From contig NC_015694.1 in assembly GCF_000218895.1 (NCBI RefSeq), positions 1 through 64,000 of the forward strand: a stretch of DNA of 64,000 nucleotides, given 5' to 3'. Shown here piece after piece: positions 52,884-63,166 of this stretch; the first letter of the stretch is position 1; each line of letters opens with the position of its first letter. This DNA comes from Runella slithyformis DSM 19594. GTDB lineage: Bacteria; Bacteroidota; Bacteroidia; Cytophagales; Spirosomataceae. Position numbers and translations under genes: made by a program. The notes under the pieces were generated by a model. It searched no databases, was not told the DNA's origin, and worked only from the letters and a program-made list of their open reading frames with translations.

Positions 52884-55800
52884 TGATTATTATATCGTTT
52901 ATCTTTTTCTTTATTTAATGGCATTTTATTGCCACTTGCCCTTTTATTCCTTACTGTTTCTGCCTCATATTGTTTCATTTCGCCAGTTGTAGTTCTTCTT
53001 TGAGAACCAGGTATGATTTCAGCCGTTGCACCCGGATACTCTTTCTTTGCTTTTCTCTCGCTGTCTTTCATTCTTACTGGAAAACCTTGTGCATTGGTTC
53101 TATCCGCATCAGCTTTTCCAACTTTCAAAGGTGTTCCATCTTTAGCTTTTACCTCATATAATACAAAGTTACCTTCGGCATCATTTTTATTTTTGTTCTT
53201 TTTGTCGGGGTTTTCAGGTGTAGCAGAAGCACTTGAACTACTTTGTGATGTACTTGCACTATTATTCCCTTTAGTTTTACTTGATGAACTATGCAACACT
53301 GTTGTTAATTCACCAGGGCGACTGGTAGACATCGCAAAACTAACCCCGGGGCTGTAAGCTCCTCCCGCACCTGACCCAGAAGATTTAATTAACTCTGTCA
53401 AACCAATAATTGCCCCTGAAGTGACGGTAGCTTCTGCTAAAATGACTAAGCCTTCTCCTATAGCTGCACCAATAACAGGCAAATAGGGAATGATTGGACA
53501 GAAAGGGCAAGTGCCATTCGGGTCGCTCATTAATATAGGGTTATTCCACCCATATTGGTACAAACTCAAATGCTCCTGCCCCTCTATAACAGGATCCACG
53601 CTTCTAAAAACACCTAGCTGAGCATCGTATTGCCTCGCCATCAGGTCTATCCAACCTGTCTCGGCTTGACTCTCCCGATTTAAAAACTTAAACTTACTAC
53701 TTGCTGTCGTATTCTCAAATTCCATGCCCCTGAGTGGCAAACCCCAAGGGTCGGTTTGCGAAATCTGTGTAATCACAGGGGCTTTGTAAATACCCGATTG
53801 GGGAGATGCTAACGAATCCCGGAAGCTCAAACGCAAACTTCCCAATTGATCGGTATAACTGAATTCCAGTCTCAGCGTGTCATTAATCGGCACGATCCGC
53901 CCTTCTTCGTGGCCGATTTGATACAATCCATAGGTTCCTGCTCCCTGCTTTTCATAGATAGCCCCATCCAGATAATAGGAAGCAGTTTGAGGATTACCGT
54001 TTATGGTTGTCTTCTTCTCTATTTTTCGGCCATTGCCGTCATACACAAAAGCTACCTGCTTATTGCCCGAGAGCTGTACCTGCTGAGGTAAATTCAGAAA
54101 ATTGTAGTCTATTTGACTGATGCCTTTGTTTTTGTCAGTTTTCAGGCTGCCATCGGCCCAATAACTGTAATCATCGGTGCCGGTATTGTCATTGCGAAAA
54201 TCCCCCGTGTTTTCGTTGCCGGTGACGGCATCGTTCACATATAAGAGTCGATTGCCCGCATAGGTATAACTCAGGCGGTCGATTGCACCAAAACCGCTGC
54301 CGTCCTTACCATTTCGCTGCAAGGCGGTCATGTTGCCGTTTTTATCATATTGCATCAACGGCAAAGCGTAGTTTTCACTACCATTGCCGGCATAAGCGGC
54401 CTGTTTGAGCCTATTGGCTAAATCGTAGGTATAAGTATAATTTCGGGATTGTTGGTCACGAGAGTTAATCCACGTTTGTTTACGAATATTACCATCGTAA
54501 TAAGTGCCGTCCGCTTCAAAATCCAGCTTCATGGCAAACAGATCATTCTCTGCGCCATTGAGTGTTCCGCCATTGAGGCTTAATAACCAATCACGAATAT
54601 TGTAGGCGTAGTTGATGGTCTGTAAACCCTGCACCGTTCCCGTGCCGCTTCCCGTTCCGATTTGGGCGGTGTAGGTGCCGGCGGCAACCGTGTTAAATCC
54701 GGGATTCAATACGATCCATTGAGAAGCAATATCGTTGGTATTGGCAGGAGGGGGAGCGTTGCGGGTGATGGTAGCGGCACCCGTTCCCAATCGTTGGTAA
54801 GTGCGCGTCGGGCGAATGGTTTTACCGGTCAGTCGTCCAACAGCATCGTATTGATATTGTGCAACGGTATCAAGTGCACTACTGTTCAGTCCCAACTGAT
54901 AACGTGTTTTTCTCCCAACATGGTCGTAGTCGAAGGATTCTTTGACCAATACATCCGATGTGCCCTGTTTTTGATAAAGACGCTTTTGCTGAGTGACCTG
55001 CAGCACAAAGTTATAATCCACATCCGTTTGCACATAGTGTGCCAATGAAGGATAATCCCGTTGCCTTGTTTGAATGATCTGATCACGATAGTTGTAGTAA
55101 TGGGCTTTGTAGAACCATTGATTGGAGCCATCCAGCAAGCGATGGGCCGTTCCCGTCAGAAGTCCCGTTGCAGTGGTATACGGGCTTTGGAAACTGCTTA
55201 AAAACACCAGATCACCTGCCCGCCAATCATTATAATCGTCGTAGTAATTGATGCTGTGTACTTCGGCAGCAGTGACGGCGGGGGTCGTCAATTGGGTATA
55301 ATAATAGCCGGTCGAAACGTTATTGCGAACTTCAAACTGATCATTGTCCGCGTCTACCTGCTGTTGCAGCGTGGTAAAGGTCGTTGCAGTGGCGGTCTCT
55401 CCCGTTTGTATCGTTCTGCCCAACGCATCATACTTGATAAATGTCCATTTGGGAGTGGCCTCTGCGGCCTGTTGGGCATCCTGTTGCAGCACCACCCGAT
55501 CCAGGGCATCATACACCATATTGGTCCAACCTCCGCCCGGGGTGTGTTTGCGAATGACGCGTCCCCGGCGGTCGTATTGATACGCAAACACGTATTGGGT
55601 AAACACCGCATCCGTTTCGTTAAAAGCCGTTGCGGTATGTCTGCCCTGCGGCTGAATCACATACCTCAAACGTCCCAAGTCGTCATAGACGTAAGCGGTT
55701 TTCAGGTACTGCCCGCCGGTGGTATCGGGGGTCCAACGTTCCACGAGCTGACCGTCTTTATTGCTGAACTCGAAGGTTGCAAGGTTTCGTTCGTTGGTGA

Positions 55801-58800
55801 TTATTTTCTTAAAAAGGGTATAATTTTCGTAATTTCCGGTACCGGCCGTTCCTGTAGCCGTCACCGTAATGTTCGGCACTTCACTGCCTGCCGTACCGTA
55901 GCTCACGGTCACGGCTTTGTCGGCCGTGAGCCACGCCTGCCCGGGACCATAGGTTTTGGTCACGCGTTTCAAAGGGGAATCATCAAACAGACTGTTCTCG
56001 GAATAAGGAGCACTGTCACCGTGCACACTGCCCGGTAAAGCTGCCAAACTGCCGCTGCCGGTGTTGGGAAAAGGCACATAAGTACGTTTGAGCCGCCCCG
56101 TAGCATCGTAGGTTTGAGCCCCTGCGACAATGTCATTGCTGCCGTTCGGTCCCGCTGCTTTCCCCACACTTTGCAAAGCCCTTCCCAATCCATCCACATA
56201 ACCGATCGTTGTTTGCAGATTGGTACTCCCGCCGGGCAGTGAACTGCCTGCTGTACGGGGCGTGAATTCGGTAACGGAATTGATCGGGTTGGAAGAAGAC
56301 GAAAAATAGTGGTATTCATATTCTTTGACAAGATGGGTTGCATGGTCTTTGACCTGTTGCAGACGACCCAAACCGTCGTAGAGAAAATTCGTATTTAAAC
56401 CGCGTGGATTCTGAATTTGCGTCGGCCCAAACAGCGCATCGTGGGTGTAGTAGGTCGTTTGCGACTGTCCTGTGCCAAAGCCTTCGGTACGGCTTTCAAG
56501 CAATCGTTTGGCATTATACGAATAACGGGTGGGTGCGCCTTTTTCGGCCCTTTCGGTTTCCAACAGCCCTTTGCTGCCGCTTGAAGTGTAGTAAGTAAAA
56601 TTTATCCGTGGCTCGTATTGACTGACGGCGTAGGTAAGCGTTCCTGCGCTTACGCTCACGGGCGTAATGCTCAGTGCATCGGGCACTTTCAAACTGTACT
56701 GCACAGTCGGTTTGAGCAGATTGGTATCACTGCCGATCACCGCAAAAAGAGTATAACTGCCCTCAATGGCTTTTTTCTGACTTTCGTCCTGTCCCGTTTT
56801 TTTGATAAAGATAAGTTGCTCCACGGGCGCGTTCATATTACGCCTTCTCATCAACAGCAGCGGATAGGCAGCCCCCGTAAACGAACCCGTTTCGCTCGTA
56901 ATCAGATCCCTTACAAAACGGGTCTCGCTGATAAGGCTGTCACCCCGGCTGTTTTGCATCGCTGTCCGAACGGCCTGTTCGTGTTGGTTGCCGTAAGTGT
57001 AGACCGTAGCGTTGGTCATTGCCCCGCTGCCGTCTAAGTTGTAGTGATACTCCGTTTTTTTCAACAGGAGCTGACGCACCGTTTGGCGGTTATACCGCTG
57101 AAAAGCCACGGTGGTGGTTAAGTCACAGGCAGAACCCGATGGACAGGGCGGACAGGTTTCGGTCGCAAAGCGGAGAGCCGGAGCAGTAGCAAGGGTAACC
57201 GGATCGGGGTTGCTGTAGGTGTAAACTGTTTTCTGCTGGATTTGCCCTGCCTGATTATAGTGCTCTTCGGCTTCCAGGGTGCCGTTGGCAATGTAATACA
57301 GCGCATTATCGGCCACAAAGGGAAACTCGTTGCTTTGACCGTAAAGGGAGGTATATTGGCTGATTAAGTACCGATAAGTGGTGGAACCGCTGTTGGCATA
57401 GTTGACCCGAACGTTGGAATAGGCAATGGCCTGTCCGGTCAATCCCGCTGCCTCCGCAAACAGGTGTGACCCAATCAGTAATTTGCCTGAATAGCAGGTG
57501 CCGCTGAAAGACTTGAACAGTCCGCCGGTAAGCGGGCAACCGCTTTGCACAAAGTCACCCCACGACGATATTGTATTTAACGTTTTGGAATAAAAACGTT
57601 GAAAAGGCTCCAACGGGGGGCTGATGTAATCAAAGGTTCGCACGACGCTGTCGGTGGGCGAAAAATACTCAGCAATGCGCTGCACCCGTAAACCTCCTTT
57701 GTCGGTGTGCGCTTCCATCGTAAAGCGCATGAATCCACCCGTGGGATACGTGATTTGGTACAGATGGCCCCGTTTCTGCAAGGTCGCATCGGCGGTGCGA
57801 ATGGAAGTTGTTAATGTGCCGGGGGCAATATCATCAGGAATCAGGCTGTTGTTATTGAAACGCCCGTTAAAATAGCCCCAGTGATCCCGCTGGTAGGATA
57901 AACGACGGGGCAATGCACCGGCCGCGTAGCTGAATACATAGGCCGGTTTACTCTGAGCGTTATCACAACTGAATTCCTGTACCGACAACAGGCGCAGGCG
58001 TTTGAGGTCATCGTTGTCTGACCCTGTATTGATGACGGCATCCCCGTCGCCCGACGAAGGCAGGCTGCTCGTCCAATAATCATAGGTAAATCGGTAACGC
58101 AGGCAGGAGGCCTCATTGACCGCTTTCACCTGAATCTCATGAAGGCGTTTGGCCGTGCTGCTTATATCCACATCTTCCCGCAGATCATTGGCCGTAAAGT
58201 TTACTTCGGTACTTGAACCGGCTATTTTGGTCAGGCGTCGTCCGTACACCCGGGTCGTACTGATGCGTTGATCCGCCGTTGTCGGTCCCGTATATACCCC
58301 GCCTTCCAGCATCAGTTTTTCGGGGGCAAGGTTACGGTAAGCCGTTTCTTCGGCAGTGTATTCTAAATAAATATTGCGTTGACGGTCGGCACTTTCGACC
58401 CGCGTCAACAACCAGCTTGAACGCAGTTCCGCCACCGACAGCGGATACGCATTCGAGCCGGCTCCGGTACGGGAGGTTTCATAGGCGTTGTTTTCGCCAA
58501 AGTGGTAACGGGTACCATCAGGCGTTACAAGTGTCCACGTACTGAACTGTTTGCCGGCATTGTCAAAATTGACCAGAATCTTTACGTCCTGTTGAGGAAT
58601 CAGGTGAACCTGCCGCAGGGTATCGAAATAAAATTTTCCGGTGTAACCTGCGACATTAAAGGTAAAAAGGTCGGGTTCGGTATCTTTGATGCCCAGGGCA
58701 GATCCTAAAAACTCATCACCCAAACGCAGATTCTGTGCCAATGGTGTTGCAGATGCCGGTGGGCTGCAGACTAAAAATGGAACAAACGGACGAAAACCGC

Positions 58801-59407
58801 GATCGGCATAGTATCCCGTGCGGGTATTGTAGTAGCTTGTTTGAGGCACCTGCCCTTTACTTCCTCCGCCGTAACTTTCATCAGGACCTCCCATCACCTG
58901 ACGGTTAATTACTCCGCCTGCGCTGAGTGTCCAATTTAATCCTACCCAACCGGCTACCTCCTCTACTTTCACGCCCGAGGCATGATATTGCAGTGTGACG
59001 GGTAATTGCAGTTCACCTTCTTTAACGACTGTCACGGGAATCGTGATCTGCGGTAAACCGTTGTTATAATTGACGGGAATGTCGGCAAATTTGCCCAAAC
59101 CTGCCGCCGTTGGGGACAGAATGGATAAACTTGTAGCGGAACTTCCTGCGGCAATTCGGGCATTCGGACTGCCGTCTACGATCTGTGCTTCGTAGCTCGC
59201 TCCGCCTTCGATGACAAATCCTGCCTGTGTGTTGATTTGCAGGCAGGCCACATCCAATGCCTCTAAGGTACTGTAAACGGTATCACCCCGTGTGATGACT
59301 TCGGCAGAACATTGTACCGAGGCGGTATCTACCAAGGCCGGTACGGGGAACGCCCACGCTTTGCCGACGGCGAAAGACAACAACAGGACAAAAAAAATGT
59401 GTTTCAT
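52880..59407 (-). CDS. giant RHS/YD-repeat polymorphic toxin
   Basis: A 2175-residue protein with a signal peptide (MKHIFFVLLLSFAVGKAWAF), an N-terminal DUF6443-like part (LPVTLQYHASGVKVEEVAGW), many YD repeats (YDALGR, YDANGR-type) and an RHS core end (YDAQLGVFRSVDPVIEGQEH). A hydrophobic segment near 2000-2040 follows. The final 95 residues (LYEVKAKDGTPLKVGKADADR ... KQYEAETVRNKRASGNKMPL) resemble a URI/GIY-YIG nuclease tip. It would encapsulate the toxin and deliver it to neighbours. The immunity candidate lies immediately downstream. Confidence 0.9.
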   Translation of the reverse strand: MKHIFFVLLLSFAVGKAWAFPVPALVDTASVQCSAEVITRGDTVYSTLEALDVACLQINTQAGFVIEGGASYEAQIVDGSPNARIAAGSSATSLSILSPTAAGLGKFADIPVNYNNGLPQITIPVTVVKEGELQLPVTLQYHASGVKVEEVAGWVGLNWTLSAGGVINRQVMGGPDESYGGGSKGQVPQTSYYNTRTGYYADRGFRPFVPFLVCSPPASATPLAQNLRLGDEFLGSALGIKDTEPDLFTFNVAGYTGKFYFDTLRQVHLIPQQDVKILVNFDNAGKQFSTWTLVTPDGTRYHFGENNAYETSRTGAGSNAYPLSVAELRSSWLLTRVESADRQRNIYLEYTAEETAYRNLAPEKLMLEGGVYTGPTTADQRISTTRVYGRRLTKIAGSSTEVNFTANDLREDVDISSTAKRLHEIQVKAVNEASCLRYRFTYDYWTSSLPSSGDGDAVINTGSDNDDLKRLRLLSVQEFSCDNAQSKPAYVFSYAAGALPRRLSYQRDHWGYFNGRFNNNSLIPDDIAPGTLTTSIRTADATLQKRGHLYQITYPTGGFMRFTMEAHTDKGGLRVQRIAEYFSPTDSVVRTFDYISPPLEPFQRFYSKTLNTISSWGDFVQSGCPLTGGLFKSFSGTCYSGKLLIGSHLFAEAAGLTGQAIAYSNVRVNYANSGSTTYRYLISQYTSLYGQSNEFPFVADNALYYIANGTLEAEEHYNQAGQIQQKTVYTYSNPDPVTLATAPALRFATETCPPCPSGSACDLTTTVAFQRYNRQTVRQLLLKKTEYHYNLDGSGAMTNATVYTYGNQHEQAVRTAMQNSRGDSLISETRFVRDLITSETGSFTGAAYPLLLMRRRNMNAPVEQLIFIKKTGQDESQKKAIEGSYTLFAVIGSDTNLLKPTVQYSLKVPDALSITPVSVSAGTLTYAVSQYEPRINFTYYTSSGSKGLLETERAEKGAPTRYSYNAKRLLESRTEGFGTGQSQTTYYTHDALFGPTQIQNPRGLNTNFLYDGLGRLQQVKDHATHLVKEYEYHYFSSSSNPINSVTEFTPRTAGSSLPGGSTNLQTTIGYVDGLGRALQSVGKAAGPNGSNDIVAGAQTYDATGRLKRTYVPFPNTGSGSLAALPGSVHGDSAPYSENSLFDDSPLKRVTKTYGPGQAWLTADKAVTVSYGTAGSEVPNITVTATGTAGTGNYENYTLFKKIITNERNLATFEFSNKDGQLVERWTPDTTGGQYLKTAYVYDDLGRLRYVIQPQGRHTATAFNETDAVFTQYVFAYQYDRRGRVIRKHTPGGGWTNMVYDALDRVVLQQDAQQAAEATPKWTFIKYDALGRTIQTGETATATTFTTLQQQVDADNDQFEVRNNVSTGYYYTQLTTPAVTAAEVHSINYYDDYNDWRAGDLVFLSSFQSPYTTATGLLTGTAHRLLDGSNQWFYKAHYYNYRDQIIQTRQRDYPSLAHYVQTDVDYNFVLQVTQQKRLYQKQGTSDVLVKESFDYDHVGRKTRYQLGLNSSALDTVAQYQYDAVGRLTGKTIRPTRTYQRLGTGAATITRNAPPPANTNDIASQWIVLNPGFNTVAAGTYTAQIGTGSGTGTVQGLQTINYAYNIRDWLLSLNGGTLNGAENDLFAMKLDFEADGTYYDGNIRKQTWINSRDQQSRNYTYTYDLANRLKQAAYAGNGSENYALPLMQYDKNGNMTALQRNGKDGSGFGAIDRLSYTYAGNRLLYVNDAVTGNENTGDFRNDNTGTDDYSYWADGSLKTDKNKGISQIDYNFLNLPQQVQLSGNKQVAFVYDGNGRKIEKKTTINGNPQTASYYLDGAIYEKQGAGTYGLYQIGHEEGRIVPINDTLRLEFSYTDQLGSLRLSFRDSLASPQSGIYKAPVITQISQTDPWGLPLRGMEFENTTASSKFKFLNRESQAETGWIDLMARQYDAQLGVFRSVDPVIEGQEHLSLYQYGWNNPILMSDPNGTCPFCPIIPYLPVIGAAIGEGLVILAEATVTSGAIIGLTELIKSSGSGAGGAYSPGVSFAMSTSRPGELTTVLHSSSSKTKGNNSASTSQSSSSASATPENPDKKNKNKNDAEGNFVLYEVKAKDGTPLKVGKADADRTNAQGFPVRMKDSERKAKKEYPGATAEIIPGSQRRTTTGEMKQYEAETVRNKRASGNKMPLNKEKDKRYNNQ

Positions 59408-61182
59408 CGAATCACAGAGTTGGGTGCGACAAATTGAAGGTTACTGCCGGCGGGGGCCTGATTGCTGAATTTGCAGTGGCGATAAAACAGGTTATCCCCG
59501 TTGTTGTAATCCGTGCCCGCAGCGGTTTTGGTAAATGTGCTGTAGCGATAGAAAATCGAATTATTCAGGGCCAGATGGCCCGTCGTCGTGTAAAGGGAGC
59601 TTTCAAAAACGGCCTGTTCCAGCGTCAGCGCAGCGGCCTGCGGCAGGGTCAGGGTTTGAGGGGTGGAAAAACCCCGTTGGTGGAACCGATACAGTTTGAT
59701 CTGACCGCTCAGAAAACCGGTCCCCGTAATCAGTTTCCCCACGGCCAGTTCGGTGGTATCACTCGCGTGTCCCACCTGAATGCCGCCCGAAGCAACGGCA
59801 TCGGAGGTGGATTGCAGGGTTAAATTCCCCTTGAATTGATGATGTCCCGTTTGGGCAAGGTAGAGTTTGGAGGCGCTTCCCCTGCCGTGGATCAGTGTCA
59901 CATTTGCGTTAAATACGTCCGTTGCCAGCGTTCCCCATTTCCAGCCCGTGTTGCTGTGATTGATGACCGTCAGCGGAGCATGAAACGTATTGCCGCCGCT
60001 GCTGTTGCCCCCGCCGTTCCAATACGCTCCTGCTCCTATATTAGGACCGGTGCGTTCAACGGAGACGGCGCTTTGGAAGGTGCTGCCGTTGAATTCCATG
60101 TAATCCGCCCGCAGGTTGACCTTGCCGCTGAAGACGGCGTTAGCCGTGGTTTTGATCGCCGTCAGTACACCGGTATGGGTGTTGCCATCGCCCAACAACA
60201 GATTCAGGTCACTGCCGCTTTGATAATCCAGCCAGTCCAAATTGATTGAACCGCTGCTGAATCCGCTGCCTCCCACCTGAATGGTGGCCGGATGGGCAAC
60301 AATTACTTTTGTGCTCAGGCTTGCTTCCTGCGAAAAGGCGAAACTACCGCCCTGCCCGTTCAGCGACAGGTTATCTTTAAGGACGACGGCCCCGGCAAAG
60401 GAAATGTTGGCGGCCTTACTTAAAAGAGAAACGGGTTTCTGAAATTCGGATTTAAGAATACGAATGAAACTGTTCGGATCGGTGGTATTGTCTTCAATGC
60501 TGACCGCCCCTTTAAATAAGAGGGTGCCGGCGGTGGCATTTTCTGCCAGATAGTTGGGACTGCCGGTATTGTTGATAAAGGTGAAATTACCTTCAAAAGT
60601 GGTGGGAGCACTGCCCGTTGCGGCATATGCGGCCAAATGTACTCCTCCCTGCCCATTGTTTATCAGGGTCACATTCCCCTGATAAACATCCCGCTGAACC
60701 CAGGCCATCAGAAATGACGAACCGATCGGTGAGTTCACCCGGAGAGTCAAATCATTTTGGAACGTGTTCCCCCCGTTCATGACACCCGCATCGAGTTCGA
60801 GCGTAACGGTTCCCTGTACGGTACAGCCTAAAAAGCGACTGACCAGCGGACTGACCAGCTTACCTCCGTTGGAAACGATCAGGGAATGATCAGCAAATAA
60901 CGATTGGGTAAGGGTCAATGTATAGCTGCCGAGATTCAGGCCGATGGCGCTGTAATCCAGTTTCAGATGATTTACCGTGACATTGCCCGATAATCGGGGT
61001 TGAAAATTGGAGGCTCCGATCAATACATTACTGCCGGAGCCGGGGACACTTGCCGGGCTCCAGTTGGAAGCCGTGTTCCAGTCCGTGCTGCCGGCCACCG
61101 CTTTCCAGGTATGGGTGATGGTTTGAGTAAAACCGACCGCTGATACTGTCCAAAACCAACAAAAAAGGAGATGTTTTACCAT
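59404..61182 (-). CDS. repeat-rich secreted protein before the RHS toxin
   Basis: A 592-residue protein with a signal peptide ending VGFTQ, then WNTASNWSPASVPGSGSNVLI and many short beta-strand units with N, G, T-rich turns, as in a right-handed beta helix. It overlaps the RHS gene by four bases. Such partners may help surface display of the toxin. No enzymatic motif is seen. Confidence 0.65.
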   Translation of the reverse strand: MVKHLLFCWFWTVSAVGFTQTITHTWKAVAGSTDWNTASNWSPASVPGSGSNVLIGASNFQPRLSGNVTVNHLKLDYSAIGLNLGSYTLTLTQSLFADHSLIVSNGGKLVSPLVSRFLGCTVQGTVTLELDAGVMNGGNTFQNDLTLRVNSPIGSSFLMAWVQRDVYQGNVTLINNGQGGVHLAAYAATGSAPTTFEGNFTFINNTGSPNYLAENATAGTLLFKGAVSIEDNTTDPNSFIRILKSEFQKPVSLLSKAANISFAGAVVLKDNLSLNGQGGSFAFSQEASLSTKVIVAHPATIQVGGSGFSSGSINLDWLDYQSGSDLNLLLGDGNTHTGVLTAIKTTANAVFSGKVNLRADYMEFNGSTFQSAVSVERTGPNIGAGAYWNGGGNSSGGNTFHAPLTVINHSNTGWKWGTLATDVFNANVTLIHGRGSASKLYLAQTGHHQFKGNLTLQSTSDAVASGGIQVGHASDTTELAVGKLITGTGFLSGQIKLYRFHQRGFSTPQTLTLPQAAALTLEQAVFESSLYTTTGHLALNNSIFYRYSTFTKTAAGTDYNNGDNLFYRHCKFSNQAPAGSNLQFVAPNSVIR

Positions 61183-61209
61183 CGGATGGATTGTTAAGTG
61201 TTGTTTTCC

Positions 61210-62328
61210 TTAAAGCGATTTGATAAACACATTGCCGTTGCGAACCCGAATCACGATCTCCCGTAAGGGTTGTTTTTCTCCAACCGCCTCTTTCCCGCCG
61301 ATGGAATGACGGCGTTGGTATACTTTGGCTAATTTTTCGCCTTTTTCGGTGGTGATTTCTTCGAGCTGCGGTTTGCCCAGATCAATGGAAGATTCGATGA
61401 CGTAATTTTTTTCCAACTCTTCAGTCTGCGCGACATCCAGCGTGAGAAACCCCGTCAGTTCTTTGGGTACAATCAGGGTGACATCTCCCTGCTGTGCTTC
61501 CAGCCATATTGTTTCAGCCTCCGTCGGGACCTGTGGTAAAAGTTGGGCAAACACCGACCCGCTCGCGGTGACGGCCCGGATATTTCCTCCAATGTCTTCC
61601 AACTGAATGTCCCCTTTTCGGGCAATGAGGGCTTCCGCTCCGAAGGGGGCTTTTTGCAGACGGATACTGCCCTGCCCGGTTTGAAATTTTACGCGTCCGA
61701 GGGCACCGACGGCTTCAATGGTGCCGAAGGGTAAACCGTATTCAAAGGTCTCTTTTTGTTTTTTGGCCAGAAATGCTTCACTGAAGCGGACGGAAACGGT
61801 TCCGTTTTTTGTCATCGGTACACAGGGACCGTCTATATCCGTCAGGAGTATATTGCCGGATTGGGTGATCAGATCACCCGTCAGGGTACTTTCGGCGGCT
61901 TCAATATCTCCTTTACCCGTATGCAGTCGCACACGGGCATTGAGCTGTTTGATCTTTAGGTTGCCAGCCTGCGTAGCGGCTTCAATATCACCCGTGATGC
62001 CTGTCAGGGTCAGATCACCTTTCAACAGTTCCAGTTGGGTCGCATACTCAAGCGGTACCGACAGCACCAATGGGGACAGTGCTTTTCCCCGTCCCTCTTT
62101 GAGCGTGAGTATTTTGATTCCGGTAGGTAATTCCCGCTGGATGAGGATTCCTTCGGCGGCTTTTTTTGACTCTTCGCTGAGGCCCGGTGTTTTGGAGCCG
62201 TTGACGGACGCAGTTACGTTTACATCTGCTGCCGTGTTAAACTGTCCTTCCAGCAGGAGGCTTTTGTCCTGTCCGAAAGCAAAAAAATGACCTGTCAGTA
62301 AGCAGAACAGAATAAAGAAGTGTTTCAT
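61210..62328 (-). CDS. DUF4097-like beta-solenoid protein
   Basis: A 372-residue secreted protein with a signal peptide (MKHFFILFCLLTGHFFAFGQ) and repeated TGDIEAATQAGNLKIKQLNA-type units (GxIxxxTxxGxVxLxx), typical of DUF4097. It leads the leftward RHS operon. The ATG at 62328 is chosen since it gives a proper signal peptide; the longer frame adds 33 residues without one. A surface or adhesive role is likely. Confidence 0.65.
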   Translation of the reverse strand: MKHFFILFCLLTGHFFAFGQDKSLLLEGQFNTAADVNVTASVNGSKTPGLSEESKKAAEGILIQRELPTGIKILTLKEGRGKALSPLVLSVPLEYATQLELLKGDLTLTGITGDIEAATQAGNLKIKQLNARVRLHTGKGDIEAAESTLTGDLITQSGNILLTDIDGPCVPMTKNGTVSVRFSEAFLAKKQKETFEYGLPFGTIEAVGALGRVKFQTGQGSIRLQKAPFGAEALIARKGDIQLEDIGGNIRAVTASGSVFAQLLPQVPTEAETIWLEAQQGDVTLIVPKELTGFLTLDVAQTEELEKNYVIESSIDLGKPQLEEITTEKGEKLAKVYQRRHSIGGKEAVGEKQPLREIVIRVRNGNVFIKSL

Positions 62329-62354
62329 AGCTGTAATAGATGCTTGTTTTAGGT

Positions 62355-62378
62355 GTACTTTTTCCACAGAAAAAGTAC
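62355..62378 (-). promoter_or_regulatory. hairpin in the RHS operon leader
   Basis: GTACTTTTTC-CACA-GAAAAAGTAC is a perfect 10-bp stem-loop ending 27 bp before the leftward ATG at 62328. In the mRNA it could block or expose the start region; it could also be an operator on DNA. Confidence 0.45.
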
Positions 62379-62481
62379 CGGTTATGTGGCTGTCACAGGA
62401 CATAGAAAACGTTTTGTCTGTTTTCAATTATTAAGACGCAGGAATAAGAAAAAGATACTTGAAAAAATGCTGAAACAAGGG

Positions 62482-62499
62482 AAATAGTTATCAAACGGT
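62482..62499 (-). promoter_or_regulatory. 18-bp motif shared with the secreted nuclease gene
   Basis: The minus strand reads ACCGTTTGATAACTATTT, identical to 10253-10270. It lies 154 bp upstream of the RHS operon start. Both copies precede genes for exported proteins in the right orientation. Confidence 0.45.
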
Positions 62500-63166
62500 C
62501 ATCGGAAGGCATTAATCATTGGTCAGGCGGTATGCTGAGGCTCAAAAAATCATGTCACAGCCGCCCGAAAGGACCATGTAGCCCACCCCCCAACACACAG
62601 CAGCCATGTAGGCAAACAAAAGCCATACCCACCCATGGCGCATATTCAAAACCTGTTTTTCCCAGACACGACCCTTTGATTGGAAAAAAGCCCTTTCCTT
62701 TGGACGGACATAATCCCAATCACACGCACAGGCATAGAATATCTTTCACACCTCACCTATCCTCTTTTGTTTGCCTACGTCTTGCTCTAGCCATCGCACC
62801 CCACCCAATGTTGAAACGCCTGATTTAACGACAAATAAAATAGAAACGGAACGCAAAGGTCCGGTCAACGCGCACGGACGGCTCACTATCGTTCACACGT
62901 CCTTTTTCGGCTTGCGTCGCTTTCGCGCACGCTTAGCGCACTCCGTGCGTGCTTCTAGAGGGGAATTTATCGGCAGAGGCGATTGGAAACTCATAAGCAA
63001 CTTGCGGGATTTTGTATGTAATAACATGGCTTTTGTTGTGTTATAAATGATTTTTTTGTGTAAAAAACATCTCAAGTATCTGTAAATTAGATAGTACTAA
63101 ATTTGGTACTTATTGATTTTTTGCTTATCTTTACTACGTAATCATTCACAATCAACCATTTTTATT
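62500..63166. other. long gap before the HNH gene
   Basis: No convincing gene is seen; frames here are rich in Pro, His and Ser without a pattern. GTAGGCAAACAAAAG (62608-62622) and CTTTTGTTTGCCTAC (62764-62778) are perfect 15-bp inverted repeats bounding 171 bp, possibly a small transposed element. GC-rich short hairpins follow near 62925-62952. Confidence 0.4.

Noticed and set aside
55256-56038. 260-residue frame opposite the RHS gene
   Set aside because: Long only because the RHS gene is GC-richer and repetitive; no coherent protein features.
55969-56343. Leftward frame inside the RHS gene
   Set aside because: Out-of-frame shadow; the RHS frame is continuous across it.
61718-62290. 190-residue frame opposite the DUF4097-like gene
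   Set aside because: Antisense shadow, rich in Ser/Pro/Arg, without start signal.
62532-62828. 98-residue frame in the long gap
   Set aside because: Pro/His/Ser-rich translation of C-rich DNA that runs across the 15-bp inverted repeats; not a plausible protein.
62893-63075. Leftward 60-residue frame ending in a basic stretch
   Set aside because: Basic tail comes from GC-rich hairpin DNA; no neighbour or motif supports it.
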